From positions 124,001-188,000 of the forward strand of contig CAVWSB010000006.1 of assembly GCA_963757565.1 (NCBI GenBank): 64,000 nt of DNA, written 5' to 3'. Below, piece after piece: positions 34,065 through 45,180 of the stretch (position 1 is the stretch's first letter; the number at the start of each line of letters is the position of its first letter). The position numbers and the translations under genes are program-made. The DNA comes from PALSA-894 sp963757565. GTDB taxonomy: Bacteria > Pseudomonadota > Alphaproteobacteria > Rhizobiales > Xanthobacteraceae. Below the pieces are notes generated by a model. It was given only the letters and a program-made list of their open reading frames with translations, had not been told where the DNA came from and searched no databases.

Positions 34065-36665
34065 CTACATCTCGCCGAGCTTGCGCGGCTTGCCCATCAG
34101 CACTGGCTGGAACAGGACCGCGGCAGCGAGCGTGCAGAGCAGCGAGAGTGCGAGCAGCTTGCCCATGCTCGATGTGCCGGGATGGCTTGAGAGCCAAAGG
34201 CTGCCGAATGCGGTTGCGGTGGTGAGCGAACTGTAGAACACGGCGCGCGTCAGGCTCGACTGCAGCAATCCGGTATGACCGGCGCGCCACGCCATGATGT
34301 AATAGATCTTGAAGGCGACGCCGATGCCGAGCAACAGCGGCAACGCAATGATGTTGGCGAAGTTCAACGCCATTCCGAACACGACGCACAATTCGAGCGT
34401 CACGATGCCAGCAAGCAGCAGCGGCACAATTGTCAGCAGCACGTCGCCGAAGCGGCGCAGCACGATCCAGAGCAGGATTGCGATCGAAAGCAGCGCCCAG
34501 GCGCCGGCCTCGAAGAAGGCCCTGACGATCGTTTCGCCCGATTCCAGGATGGAAATCGGCCCTCCGGTCGCGTCGGGTTGAACAGTCAAAACGGCGCGCG
34601 CGAAATTGCGGATGGTGTCGTTGTCGTTCGGATCGCCATGTGGCAGCACTTCGACGCGCGCGCGTCCATCCGGTGTTCGCCACAGCTCGGCGATGTCGTT
34701 AGGCACGTCCTGCAGCGCGACGTGATGGGCCTGCAGCAGATCCTGAAGGTCGGCGAGTGCGGTTTTCAGCGGACGCAAGAACGCACCAGCGACTCTCTCG
34801 CGCATATCCGGGGTCGCCTTGGCGAGTTGCGCCAGAAGTTCCGCAAGGCGCTTGGCAGCGGCGGCGCCCGGCCCTTCCGGATGCTTCTGCGCGGCATCGT
34901 TGAGCGAGCCTACGACCTCTTCGAGCGAGGCCAGATTTTCTGCGTCGGTCGGTGGTTTCTGTGCCGCCTCGGCGTTGAATGAGGGTTCGATCTTGTCGCG
35001 CGCAACCTTGATGGCAGCGAGTTTCTTGTTCTGGTCCAGCGGGACGAAATAGTCGAGCGTGCGGACCTGCGACACCTCAGGCAGCTTCGACAGCCGTTCC
35101 TCGATCGGTTTCGTCGCAGCGAGATTCGGCGCCAGTACGCTGATCGCATTCGCGCCAGTGATCGGATCGCGCCGGAGGTCCAGGAACGTCGCTATCGATT
35201 CGACCTTCGGACTGCGCAGATTGATAGGATTGAAGTCGAACTGAAGAAAATAGAGCAGCGGCAACCCGCCGAGCGACACGATCGCTACGCCGACGATGAT
35301 CGCGATGCGATGGTTCTCCATGAAGCGGTCGACCGGCGCAAGAAATGAGAAGCCGAGCGGCTCCGGTTCGCCGGCCGGATTGAGCACGGTGAGCAGCGCA
35401 GGCAGCAGCGTGATGCAGGTGAGATAGGCGACCATCATGCCCATGCCGGCGATCTGGCCGAGCTCCGATACGCCGCGGTAGGCGGTCGGCAGAAACGACA
35501 GGAAGCCTGCGGCAGTCGCGGCGGCGGCAAGCGTCAGGGGCGCGCCTGCGTATCGCGCTGCATGGGCGAGCGCCAAGCGCAGATCATCTACGTCGAAACG
35601 ATCGGCGCGATAGCGCACGCTGAACTGAATTCCGAAATCGACGCCGAGGCCGACGAACAGCACGGCAAACGCGATCGAGATCAGGTTGAGCGGCCCGACG
35701 ACCAGAAACCCAAGCGCGGCCGTCATCGCAAGGCCCGCGACCAGATTGAGAAACACCGCCAGAATGATCCGTCCGGATTTCAGCGCGAGGTACAGGATGC
35801 CAAGCACAATGACGACGGTCCCGATGCCGTTGACCAGCATCCCTTCCTGCACGGTCGCGAATTCCTCATCGGCGATCGGGATTGGTCCGGTGAGCCGAAC
35901 GCGCGCACTGAAATCCTGAGGCAGCTTGAGATCGCTGACCGCCTTGCGAATCGCATCGGTCGCAGCCTGCCCGGGCTGCAGTGCCGTGAAATCGAGTTGT
36001 GGTTGGATGTCGATGAATTTGCGTTTGCTGTTGGCCTCGCCGCCATCCGAGCCAGCCAGCAATTCCTGCCAAGAGAAATTCGCCGGCTTGTTCGCCATGA
36101 CAGCCGCGACCGTATCGGCCGTGAGGGTGAGCGGGCGGAACATCGAGTCGAGCTTCACTTTTTCAAGCTCGACGCCGGTCAGGCCCATCTGGAGAACTTC
36201 AATCAGGCCGCGCAGGCTCGGATCGGTCGCAAGTTGAGAAATCAAAGGCTCGGCTTGCGTAAGGTGGTTCGCGACCTTCTCGGTCTCCGCGGTCGGCAGA
36301 AAAAGCAAACCGTTCTGGCGGAAGAATTCTCCCCCTCCTGGTTGTGCAACCGTTTTAAACAATTCCTTGTTGTCTTTCAGGCGACCAACGAGCGCGGCTG
36401 TTGCCTGGCTGGTGAGTTCCGGGGTGGGCGCTTCGACCACCATCAGAATCGATCGCAAGTGTTGCGGAAATGCCTTCTCGAACGCCAATTCACGCTGACG
36501 CCAGGGAAGCTCCTGCGATATCAAGGTATTGATGTCGGTGTTAATCGCAAAATGACGGACAGCGTAAACGACCGACGCAGCGGTCAACAAAGCCGCCACG
36601 GCAAGCACCGCCCACGCGTGCCGAGTGCACCGAGTGACCGTCGCAACAATTGCGGCTCTGAGCAT
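34065..36665 (-). CDS. hpnN: Hopanoid transporter HpnN (RND superfamily)
   Basis: 866-residue RND-superfamily protein of the hopanoid group, thought to move hopanoids from the inner to the outer membrane. A first membrane segment (AWAVLAVAALLTAASVVYAV) is followed by a large periplasmic loop (INTDINTLISQELPWRQREL), then a bundle with LISIAFAVLFVGLGVDFGIQFSVRYRADR, typical of the MmpL/HpnN branch. A second loop and a second bundle follow, with LLGIGVAFKIYYIMAWRAG. The size and the surrounding hpn genes make HpnN better than a generic MmpL exporter. The gene is divergent from dxs. Confidence 0.9.
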   Translation of the reverse strand: MLRAAIVATVTRCTRHAWAVLAVAALLTAASVVYAVRHFAINTDINTLISQELPWRQRELAFEKAFPQHLRSILMVVEAPTPELTSQATAALVGRLKDNKELFKTVAQPGGGEFFRQNGLLFLPTAETEKVANHLTQAEPLISQLATDPSLRGLIEVLQMGLTGVELEKVKLDSMFRPLTLTADTVAAVMANKPANFSWQELLAGSDGGEANSKRKFIDIQPQLDFTALQPGQAATDAIRKAVSDLKLPQDFSARVRLTGPIPIADEEFATVQEGMLVNGIGTVVIVLGILYLALKSGRIILAVFLNLVAGLAMTAALGFLVVGPLNLISIAFAVLFVGLGVDFGIQFSVRYRADRFDVDDLRLALAHAARYAGAPLTLAAAATAAGFLSFLPTAYRGVSELGQIAGMGMMVAYLTCITLLPALLTVLNPAGEPEPLGFSFLAPVDRFMENHRIAIIVGVAIVSLGGLPLLYFLQFDFNPINLRSPKVESIATFLDLRRDPITGANAISVLAPNLAATKPIEERLSKLPEVSQVRTLDYFVPLDQNKKLAAIKVARDKIEPSFNAEAAQKPPTDAENLASLEEVVGSLNDAAQKHPEGPGAAAAKRLAELLAQLAKATPDMRERVAGAFLRPLKTALADLQDLLQAHHVALQDVPNDIAELWRTPDGRARVEVLPHGDPNDNDTIRNFARAVLTVQPDATGGPISILESGETIVRAFFEAGAWALLSIAILLWIVLRRFGDVLLTIVPLLLAGIVTLELCVVFGMALNFANIIALPLLLGIGVAFKIYYIMAWRAGHTGLLQSSLTRAVFYSSLTTATAFGSLWLSSHPGTSSMGKLLALSLLCTLAAAVLFQPVLMGKPRKLGEM

Positions 36666-36925
36666 GCCCCTGTTTTATCTCGCTTTTTTCGACTGAACGG
36701 GTGAACGGACGACCGGATGCCGTCTGAACCTCCTGTGGCTCAGAACGTTGAACTGAGACTGAGCACCGGGGCGCTAGCACAAGTTCCGGGCCGGGTCGAT
36801 TGTAGGGAATTACTGGCGGAATGATGGGGCATGTATTAGTTCATTGCACTGCGGTAAGGCCCCGGGCAAACTCGTAGATCACCCTCGGCCATTATGCGAA
36901 TTCCAGGGAAGATGTTGTCTCAAGC

Positions 36926-38842
36926 ATGACGTTGAAAGCCATTCATCTGGATGCGATCAAGACGCCAGCCGATCTGCGTCGCATCAACGAAGCTGATCTG
37001 CAAAAAGTTGCCGACGAACTGCGCACCGAGACTATCGGAGCGGTCGCGGTGACGGGTGGCCATCTCGGGGCCGGCCTCGGTGTGGTCGAGCTGACGGTCG
37101 CGCTGCATTACGTGTTTGACACGCCGAACGATCGCATCATCTGGGACGTCGGCCATCAGGCTTACCCGCACAAGATTCTTACCGGCCGGCGCGACCGGAT
37201 CCAGACGCTGCGTCAGGGTGGCGGCCTGTCGGGCTTCACCAAGCGCGCCGAAAGCGAATATGATCCGTTCGGCGCAGCGCATTCCTCGACCTCGATTTCG
37301 GCCGGACTCGGCATGGCGGTCGCGCGTGATCTGTCGGGCGATGAGCGTAATGTCATTGCGGTGATCGGCGACGGCGCCATGTCGGCCGGCATGGCCTACG
37401 AGGCGATGAACAACGCCGGCGCGATGAACTCGCGTCTGATCGTGATTCTCAACGACAACGAGATGTCGATCGCGCCCCCGGTCGGCGCGCTGTCATCCTA
37501 TCTGGCGCGGCTCATTTCGGGGCGCACCTACACCTCACTGCGCGAGATCGGCAAGCAGATCGCCAAGCGCATGCCCAAGATCGTCGAAGAGAAAGCGCTG
37601 CGCGTTGAGGAGTATGCGCGTGGTTTCCTCACCGGCGGCACGCTGTTTGAAGAGCTGGGCTTCTATTATGTCGGCCCCATCGACGGCCACAATCTCGAAC
37701 ATCTCGTGCCCGTGCTGAAAAACGTACGCGATGCCGAGAACGGCCCGATTCTCGTTCACGTCGTGACACAGAAGGGCAAGGGATACGCACCGGCCGAGGC
37801 CTCGAACGACAAGTATCACGGCGTGGTCAAGTTCGACGTCGCGACGGGCAAGCAGGCCAAGGCGAAGTCGAACGCCCCGTCCTACACCAAGGTCTTCGGC
37901 GAGAGCCTCGTGAAAGAGGCTCAGAAAGACGACAAGATCGTCGCGATCACGGCCGCGATGCCGGGCGGCACTGGTGTCGATATCTTCGGCAAGGCGTTTC
38001 CCAATCGCACCTTCGATGTCGGTATCGCCGAGCAGCATGGCGTCACCTTTGCGGCGGGCCTGGCGACCGAAGGCTACAAGCCATTCGTCGCGATCTACTC
38101 GACCTTCCTGCAGCGCGCTTACGATCAGGTCGTGCACGATGTCGCGATCCAGAAGCTCCCCGTGCGCCTCGTGCTTGATCGTGCGGGTCTTGTCGGCGCT
38201 GACGGTCCGACGCACGCAGGCTCGTTCGACGTGGCCTATCTCGGCTGCCTGCCGGGCTTCGTGCTGATGGCAGCCGCCGACGAGGCTGACCTCGTCCACA
38301 TGGTGGCGACGCAGGTCGCAATCGACGATACGCCGTCCGCCCTGCGCTATCCGCGCGGCGATGGAATCGGCGTCGAGATGCCGGAATTCGGCATACCGCT
38401 CGAAATCGGCAAGGGTCGGGTGCTGCGCGAAGGCTCTTCCATCGCGCTGTTGTCCTACGGCACGCGCCTGCAGGAATGTCTCAAGGCAGCCGAGATGCTG
38501 GCCTCGCAAGGCCTCTCGGCGACGGTTGCTGACGCGCGGTTCGCCAAGCCGCTCGACACCGATCTTGTGCTCAGGCTTGCCAAGGAACACGAGGTATTGA
38601 TCACCATCGAGGAAGGCACGGTCGGCGGGTTCGGCGCCGCGGTGATGCAGGCCCTCGCCGAGGGGGGCGCGCTGGATCACGGCCTGAGAATTCGCTGCAT
38701 GGTCCTGCCGGATCACTTCATCGATCAGGACTCGCCGGCGGCGATGTATGCGAAAGCCGGCCTCGACGCGAAAGGAATTGTGGCGAAAGTGTTCGAATCG
38801 CTCGGTAAGGACGTCTCCAGGGACGTAGTGCAACACGCCTGA
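36926..38842 (+). CDS. dxs: 1-deoxy-D-xylulose-5-phosphate synthase
   Basis: 638-residue thiamine-diphosphate enzyme that condenses pyruvate and glyceraldehyde 3-phosphate (EC 2.2.1.7), the first step of the MEP isoprenoid pathway. The TPP motif is visible as GDGAMSAGMAYEAMNNAG ending in LNDNEMSI, with WDVGHQAYPHKILTGRR at the active site and the transketolase part DVGIAEQHGVTFAAGLA. Length is normal. It lies upstream of ispH and hpnH on the plus strand, so precursor supply and hopanoid assembly are physically linked. It is divergent from hpnN with a 260-base gap in which no clear promoter was recognised. Confidence 0.96.
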   Translation: MTLKAIHLDAIKTPADLRRINEADLQKVADELRTETIGAVAVTGGHLGAGLGVVELTVALHYVFDTPNDRIIWDVGHQAYPHKILTGRRDRIQTLRQGGGLSGFTKRAESEYDPFGAAHSSTSISAGLGMAVARDLSGDERNVIAVIGDGAMSAGMAYEAMNNAGAMNSRLIVILNDNEMSIAPPVGALSSYLARLISGRTYTSLREIGKQIAKRMPKIVEEKALRVEEYARGFLTGGTLFEELGFYYVGPIDGHNLEHLVPVLKNVRDAENGPILVHVVTQKGKGYAPAEASNDKYHGVVKFDVATGKQAKAKSNAPSYTKVFGESLVKEAQKDDKIVAITAAMPGGTGVDIFGKAFPNRTFDVGIAEQHGVTFAAGLATEGYKPFVAIYSTFLQRAYDQVVHDVAIQKLPVRLVLDRAGLVGADGPTHAGSFDVAYLGCLPGFVLMAAADEADLVHMVATQVAIDDTPSALRYPRGDGIGVEMPEFGIPLEIGKGRVLREGSSIALLSYGTRLQECLKAAEMLASQGLSATVADARFAKPLDTDLVLRLAKEHEVLITIEEGTVGGFGAAVMQALAEGGALDHGLRIRCMVLPDHFIDQDSPAAMYAKAGLDAKGIVAKVFESLGKDVSRDVVQHA

Positions 38843-38931
38843 CGGCGTGATAGGGAACCGCGGTTGCGTGCCGCCTGTGCGCGCATACCTCTATACGGGG
38901 CCTTGAACCCCGCAGGGAGCAGAGTTCAGTT

Positions 38932-39888
38932 ATGAAGGTTATCCTGGCCCAGCCGCGCGGCTTCTGTGCCGGCGTGGTGCGTGCAATCGAAATCGTCGAA
39001 CGCGCGCTTCAGAAATACGGACCGCCGGTCTATGTGCGGCACGAGATCGTGCACAACAAGCACGTCGTCGAGAGCCTGAAGGCCAAAGGCGCGGTCTTCG
39101 TCGAGGAAGTCTCCGAGGTCCCGCCGAACGCCGTAACGGTGTTCTCGGCCCACGGTGTTGCGAAGAGCGTCGAGCAGGAAGCGGCGACCCGCGACCTTCC
39201 CGTGCTTAACGCCACCTGCCCGCTCGTCACCAAGGTCCATAACCAGGGCAAGCGTTATGTCGGCCAAGGCCGCAAACTGATCCTGATCGGTCACGCGGGC
39301 CATCCGGAGGTCGAAGGCACCATGGGCCAGATTCCGGCGCCGGTCGTGCTGGTGCAAAACGAGAAGGAGGTCGACGAACTCGACCTTTCACCCGACACGC
39401 CGGTCGCCTACGTGACGCAGACGACGTTGTCGGTCGACGACACCAAGGGCATCATTCAGGCGCTGCAGCGCAAGTTCTCCGACATCATCGGGCCCGAGAC
39501 GCGCGACATCTGCTACGCGACGCAGAACCGCCAGTCCGCGGTGCGCGACCTGTCTAAGCTGGTCGACGTGATCCTCGTGGTCGGTGCGCAGAATTCTTCC
39601 AATTCCAACCGGTTGCGCGAGATCGGTGCCGAGGAAGGCATCCCGAGCTACCTAATCGCGGACGGCAGCGCGCTCCAGCCCGAATGGGTGAAGGGCGCGG
39701 GTGTCGTTGGCCTCACAGCCGGAGCCTCCGCTCCGGAAGTCTTGGTCGAGGACGTTATCGCGGCGCTGCGCCGTATTGGACCGGTCGAGGTTTCGACCTT
39801 GCCCGGCCGCGAGGAGCACATGGAGTTCCGCCTTCCGGCCGAACTGACCGAAGGGTTTGCGACCCGGACGGTCAGCCGCGCGAGTTGA
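38932..39888 (+). CDS. ispH: 4-hydroxy-3-methylbut-2-enyl diphosphate reductase
   Basis: 318-residue [4Fe-4S] enzyme of the last MEP-pathway step (EC 1.17.7.4), making IPP and DMAPP from HMBPP. The three cluster cysteines are C12 (PRGFCAGVV), C96 (NATCPLVTKVH) and C194 (RDICYATQNRQ); VFSAHGVAKSV and the SSNSNRL loop near residue 225 bind substrate. It follows dxs by 89 bases and is followed by hpnH after 62 bases on the same strand. Confidence 0.96.
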   Translation: MKVILAQPRGFCAGVVRAIEIVERALQKYGPPVYVRHEIVHNKHVVESLKAKGAVFVEEVSEVPPNAVTVFSAHGVAKSVEQEAATRDLPVLNATCPLVTKVHNQGKRYVGQGRKLILIGHAGHPEVEGTMGQIPAPVVLVQNEKEVDELDLSPDTPVAYVTQTTLSVDDTKGIIQALQRKFSDIIGPETRDICYATQNRQSAVRDLSKLVDVILVVGAQNSSNSNRLREIGAEEGIPSYLIADGSALQPEWVKGAGVVGLTAGASAPEVLVEDVIAALRRIGPVEVSTLPGREEHMEFRLPAELTEGFATRTVSRAS

Positions 39889-39950
39889 CGCGAGCGGCCA
39901 AAACGTCTGAAATCGTCCGTTAAATCGAATAAAATGAGAAAGTAAGCAGG

Positions 39951-41144
<1,194 letters not shown>

Positions 41145-41162
41145 CGGCAACGACCAGCTGGA

Positions 41163-41201
41163 AAAAGAAAATGCCCGGTCTTGCGCCGGGCATTTTCTTT
41201 T
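41163..41201 (+). terminator. Strong terminator after hpnH
   Basis: AAAAGAAAATGCCCGG pairs with CCGGGCATTTTCTTTT around a 7-base loop. The stem is 16 bp and ends in a T-run on the plus strand and an A-run on the 5' side, so it can act in both directions for hpnH and the convergent hpnG. Confidence 0.88.
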
Positions 41202-41220
41202 GAAGTGCCGCGTGAACCGG

Positions 41221-41929
41221 TCAGGCGTCAGCGGGCGCCGCGAGATCGCCGGCAAGCGCGATGGTAGGCCGCGACGCGTCCAGCAAGCCGAGACCGGGAC
41301 CAAGCAACGCGCTGCCCTGCACCAGCGTCGCGCGAGCCGCACGTGCATCGAGCGACATCCGGAGCAGGCCATAAAAGTCTCGCGGGCGGCGCAGCAGCGA
41401 GCGCATCACAGCTAGCGGGTCGATCGTGCCATCCGGCCGCGTGCCTGCGAGCGCCGATCGTGGAATCGTGCGCTCGACCGGGTCTACCACGACCCGCATT
41501 GCGGCGAATGGAACGCGGTGCCGTGCGGCGGCGCGTGCCACCACATGCGAACTCCATATCCACGGTCAGCGCGCCGGTCTCACGATGCAGCGCCGCCTTG
41601 TCGTCTGCGTGAGCGATCGGCTCGCGGACGCCGAGGATCGGACCGTGGACCGTATTCGGAAGAATGCGCATGAGGCGCTGAGCCCAGCGCGCGTCGGTCG
41701 GGAGGCTGGTTCCGTTATCGAGAATGGCCGACCCAATGACGCAATTGCCTGGTTTGAGGTGGGGCGCGAGACCACCCGCGACGCCGAAGCTGATGAGACC
41801 GCCGCAGCCGGCCGCCATGGCGCGCGCCAGTGACGCCGCAAGATGCTGCCCGTCTCCACCACAAACGATTGGAACGCCCAGACCCGCCGCGATGCGAGCC
41901 TCGAAGGCCATTCCCACCACAACGATCAT
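41221..41929 (-). pseudogene. hpnG: Hopanoid nucleoside phosphorylase HpnG, one-base frameshift
   Basis: Phosphorylase-superfamily enzyme that removes adenine from adenosylhopane to give phosphoribohopane. The repaired product of about 235 residues starts MIVVVGMAFEARIAAGLGVP and has FGVAGGLAPHLKPG and GALTVDME. Near 41550-41551 an extra base breaks DME / SHVVARAAARHRVPFAAMR, the substrate-binding region; the second frame then reads to a stop at 41221. The ATG at 41929 has GGGGAGGGGC upstream and follows the shc stop by 26 bases. As the rest of the operon is intact, the frameshift is probably a sequence error. Real loss would block bacteriohopanetetrol-type hopanoids. Confidence 0.87.
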
Positions 41930-41954
41930 TCGGTTGCCCCTCCCCAAGGGCACA

Positions 41955-43928
41955 TCACATACCGAAAGAAACAACCCCGCTGTTTCCGCTCGTCAGGTTA
42001 CGATAGCGAGCCATTGCCCAGAGCGGAAAAAATCTCCGGTATCCGTGATAGCGCAAAAAGAACACGCGAGGGAAGCCTGTGGCGGTGTAGCGCTCCTCGT
42101 CCCAAACACCGTCAGCACCTTGATTTCGCGCCAGATACGCAATGCCGCGTCCAACAGCCGCATGCTTTACCTCGCCGGCTGCCATCAATCCAAGCAAGGC
42201 CCATGCCGTTTGTGACGCAGTGCTCGGCGCCCTCTCGTAGCCGCGATAGTCGAGCTTGTAGCTCGCGCCGTCCTCGCCCCAGCCGCCATCCTCATTCTGG
42301 ATCACGGCAAGCCAGTCGACCGCCTTGCGAACCATCGGTGCGTGGTGATCGACTCCCGCCGCATTCACGGCGCACAGCACAGACCACGTGCCGTAGATGT
42401 AGTTCATGCCCCAGCGGCCGTACCAGCTGCCCTCGGGTAACTGATCGCGCTCAAGCCATTCGATGGCGCGGCGCATAGGCTCTGAGGTTGCGGGGCGTTC
42501 GCCAAGTTGCGCCAGCATCGAGAGGCAGCGCGCGGTCAGGTCGGCGGTCGGTGGGTCAAGCAGCGCACCGTGATCCGCGAACGGGATGTTGTTGAGATAG
42601 TGATAGTCATTGTCGGCGTCGAACGCGCCGAAACCGCCGTCACGGCTTTGCAGGCCGACGATCCACTCGCGTGCGCGCTCGATCGCTGCGTCAAACTCCT
42701 TGCCGCGCTCGCCGCGCACGCGGTCCATGGCCATGACAACCACGGCCGTGTCGTCGAGATCAGGATAGTGCGCGTTGTTGTACTGAAAGGCCCAGCCGCC
42801 CGGCCGCACATTCGGCCGCCGCACGCTCCAGTCGCCCTTCACATCAAGCACCTGCAGCGGCTTGAGCCAGTCGAGCCCCTTATTGGCAGCAGCAACCGCC
42901 TGCTCGCCCCCCGATTCGAGCAGAGCGTGCGCGACCAGCGCGGTATCCCACACCGGCGAAACGCATGGCTGACAATAGGCCTCGTCGTCCTTCACGACGA
43001 GAAGCTTGTCGAGTGAGGCGCGCGCGATCTTGCGGTGCGGATGATCCGTCGGATAGCCGAGCACCGCATACATCTTCACGGAATTTTCCATTGCCGGGTA
43101 AATCGCGCCGAGCCCGTCGATCCCGTTGAGGCGCTCGGTGACGAACGCCACGGCCTTGTCGATCGCGCGTTTGCGCAACCCCTTCGGCATGACTGGCTCG
43201 ATCGCGCGCAGCACGATGTCGATGATGCGGAAGCCGATAAACCACGACCATTTCTGGTGCGGCGCCTTGTGGGGCGGCCCGATGGTTTTCGGGTTTTCCC
43301 GAAACAACTCGTCGATGGTGATTCCGCGCGGATTGATCGCCTGCGGCTTGAGCGCCTGCAGCACCAACAGCGGTACGATCACGGTGCGCGCCCAGTACGA
43401 GATTTTGTCGATGTGGAATGGAAACCACTTCGGCAGCAGCATGATCTCGACCGGCATCACCGGAACGCTGTGCCAGCGCAGCACGCCATAGAGCGAGAGC
43501 AGCGCGCGTGTGAAGACGTTGGAATTGACACCACCACCTCGCGCAAGAATCGCTGCGCGCGCGCGCTTCATGTGATCGGCATCGATGTCGTCGCCGATCA
43601 TCTTGAGCGCGAAGTACGCCTTCACGCTGGCGCTCATGTCGAAGTCGCCTTCGTGAAACAGCGGCCAACCGTCGTGCTTGCCCTGGATGCGGCGCAGATA
43701 GACGCCGATCTTGCGCTCCAGGTCGAGGTTTGGCTCCTCGGCGAAGTAGTGAACCATCAGCACGTATTCGGCCGGAATGGTGGCGTCGGCCTCGAGTTCA
43801 TACACCCAGTGCCCGTCGGGCTTCTGATCGGCCAGAATCGCGTCCGTCGCGGCGCGGATCTTTTGCTCCAGCGCCGGATCGAGCCTGTTCAGCGCCGCGG
43901 ACGGCGGAGTGAGCGTCGTGTCGGTCAT
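41955..43928 (-). CDS. shc: Squalene-hopene cyclase
   Basis: 657-residue class-II terpene cyclase (EC 5.4.99.17) that makes hopene and hopanol from squalene at the inner membrane. The protonating motif is D390-L-D-D393 (YPDLDDTAVV), and QW repeats such as DGGFGAFDADND, QLPEGSWYGRWG and NEDGGWGED are visible. The membrane-entry and channel region lies around residues 160-240. The ATG at 43928 is chosen because it gives the normal N-terminus (MTDTTLTPPSAALNRLDP); the frame is open for another 20 codons into hpnE. It follows hpnE by ten bases. Confidence 0.96.
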   Translation of the reverse strand: MTDTTLTPPSAALNRLDPALEQKIRAATDAILADQKPDGHWVYELEADATIPAEYVLMVHYFAEEPNLDLERKIGVYLRRIQGKHDGWPLFHEGDFDMSASVKAYFALKMIGDDIDADHMKRARAAILARGGGVNSNVFTRALLSLYGVLRWHSVPVMPVEIMLLPKWFPFHIDKISYWARTVIVPLLVLQALKPQAINPRGITIDELFRENPKTIGPPHKAPHQKWSWFIGFRIIDIVLRAIEPVMPKGLRKRAIDKAVAFVTERLNGIDGLGAIYPAMENSVKMYAVLGYPTDHPHRKIARASLDKLLVVKDDEAYCQPCVSPVWDTALVAHALLESGGEQAVAAANKGLDWLKPLQVLDVKGDWSVRRPNVRPGGWAFQYNNAHYPDLDDTAVVVMAMDRVRGERGKEFDAAIERAREWIVGLQSRDGGFGAFDADNDYHYLNNIPFADHGALLDPPTADLTARCLSMLAQLGERPATSEPMRRAIEWLERDQLPEGSWYGRWGMNYIYGTWSVLCAVNAAGVDHHAPMVRKAVDWLAVIQNEDGGWGEDGASYKLDYRGYERAPSTASQTAWALLGLMAAGEVKHAAVGRGIAYLARNQGADGVWDEERYTATGFPRVFFLRYHGYRRFFPLWAMARYRNLTSGNSGVVSFGM

Positions 43929-43938
43929 CGACTCTCGG

Positions 43939-45180
43939 TCAGCTTCGCAGCGCCAATTCGGCTGCCCGGTTGCCGGATCGAATGGCACCTTCGATGGTCG
44001 CGGGCAAGCCAGTGTCGGTCCAATCTCCCGCGAGGTAAAGATTACGGAACTTCGTGGCGGCAGGAGGGCGTTTGGCGTCCTGTTCGGGCGTTGCCGCGAA
44101 AGTCGCGCGGCGCTCGCGCACGACCTGCCAGGGCGGGAGCCCGGCCGTGATCCCGGCGACCTGCGCGACCTCGCGCCAGATCATCGCGGCAAGTTCCTCG
44201 CGCGATAGATCGAGCAGCCGGTCGGCGCCGCTGATCGTGACCGAAAGCCGGTCGGGGAAGGCGAATATCCATTCGACCGTCGCGTTCAAGACGCCGATCA
44301 TAGGTGGAAAGTCTGCCGGCGGTGAAATGCGGAAATGTGCGTTGACGATTGCCCGATACGCGGTCGGGACGGACAGTCCCGGCAGCAGCGACGGCGCGAT
44401 CCAAGGCGGCACCGCAACGATGACGGCGTCGCCAGTACCGAGCGCTATGCGGTCGGCTCCGAAATCGAGCCCCGCAACTGTATCGCCGCGGAGTTCGAGC
44501 GCGCGCAATTGACGACCGAAGCCTACCTCCGCGCCGGACTTCTCCAGCAGGCGCAGCGCCGGATCGATCAGCACCTCGGTGAGGCCACGCGCGATCAACG
44601 GCCGGCAGGCGCGTCCACCCGCGAGAAGCGTTTCGCGCACGATCGCGCCGGCGAGCGCAGCCGACCCCAGCGGCGGATCGATGTTGAGCGCAGCGAGCAG
44701 CAGCGGTTGCCCGAGCCGATCGTAGACCGGACCGCTGCACGGAATGGTCTCGCCAACAGTGCTTTTTTTCGACGCCCACACGAGCGGTGCAAGCCGCAGG
44801 TAGTCCACGAACGTCGAGTCAGGCACACGCGCGTTGTCGTCGAAAATCCACCACGGCACGCGTCCATCGCCGATCCGCAAGGTCCAGCGCTTGTTGTTTG
44901 CAAGGTCGACAAACGGAAAGTTCGCCTGCGGCGGCCCGACCAGCCCCGCTTCCGACCCAAGCGCGCGCACGTAAGCCATCGCGGCGTGGTTGCCCGACAA
45001 CAGCAGATGATTGCCGTTGTCTATCACCAGGTCGGTGTTTGAATCGTAGTAGGAGCGCGCGCGCCCGCCTGCCTGCTGCAAGGCCTCATGCACTATGACC
45101 CGCGTGCCCTGCCCGCTCAGCTTGATCGCGGCTGCAAGGCCGGACAGTCCGGCGCCGATGACGTGGACCGTGCGCGGCAT
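43939..45180 (-). CDS. hpnE: Hydroxysqualene dehydroxylase HpnE
   Basis: 413-residue FAD-dependent amine-oxidase-fold enzyme (EC 1.17.8.1) that reduces hydroxysqualene to squalene. The Rossmann motif HVIGAGLSGLAAAIKL starts at residue 6, GGRARSYYD follows, and the C-terminal FAD motif is NLYLAGDWTDTGLPATIEGAI. Length is normal. Its ATG overlaps the hpnD stop by one base (TGATG), so the two are coupled. Confidence 0.94.
   Translation of the reverse strand: MPRTVHVIGAGLSGLAAAIKLSGQGTRVIVHEALQQAGGRARSYYDSNTDLVIDNGNHLLLSGNHAAMAYVRALGSEAGLVGPPQANFPFVDLANNKRWTLRIGDGRVPWWIFDDNARVPDSTFVDYLRLAPLVWASKKSTVGETIPCSGPVYDRLGQPLLLAALNIDPPLGSAALAGAIVRETLLAGGRACRPLIARGLTEVLIDPALRLLEKSGAEVGFGRQLRALELRGDTVAGLDFGADRIALGTGDAVIVAVPPWIAPSLLPGLSVPTAYRAIVNAHFRISPPADFPPMIGVLNATVEWIFAFPDRLSVTISGADRLLDLSREELAAMIWREVAQVAGITAGLPPWQVVRERRATFAATPEQDAKRPPAATKFRNLYLAGDWTDTGLPATIEGAIRSGNRAAELALRS

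Noticed and set aside
41221..41929. hpnG as a genuine pseudogene
   Set aside because: The operon around it is intact and the break is a single base that one deletion repairs perfectly, so a sequence error is the better explanation; it stays listed as frameshifted.
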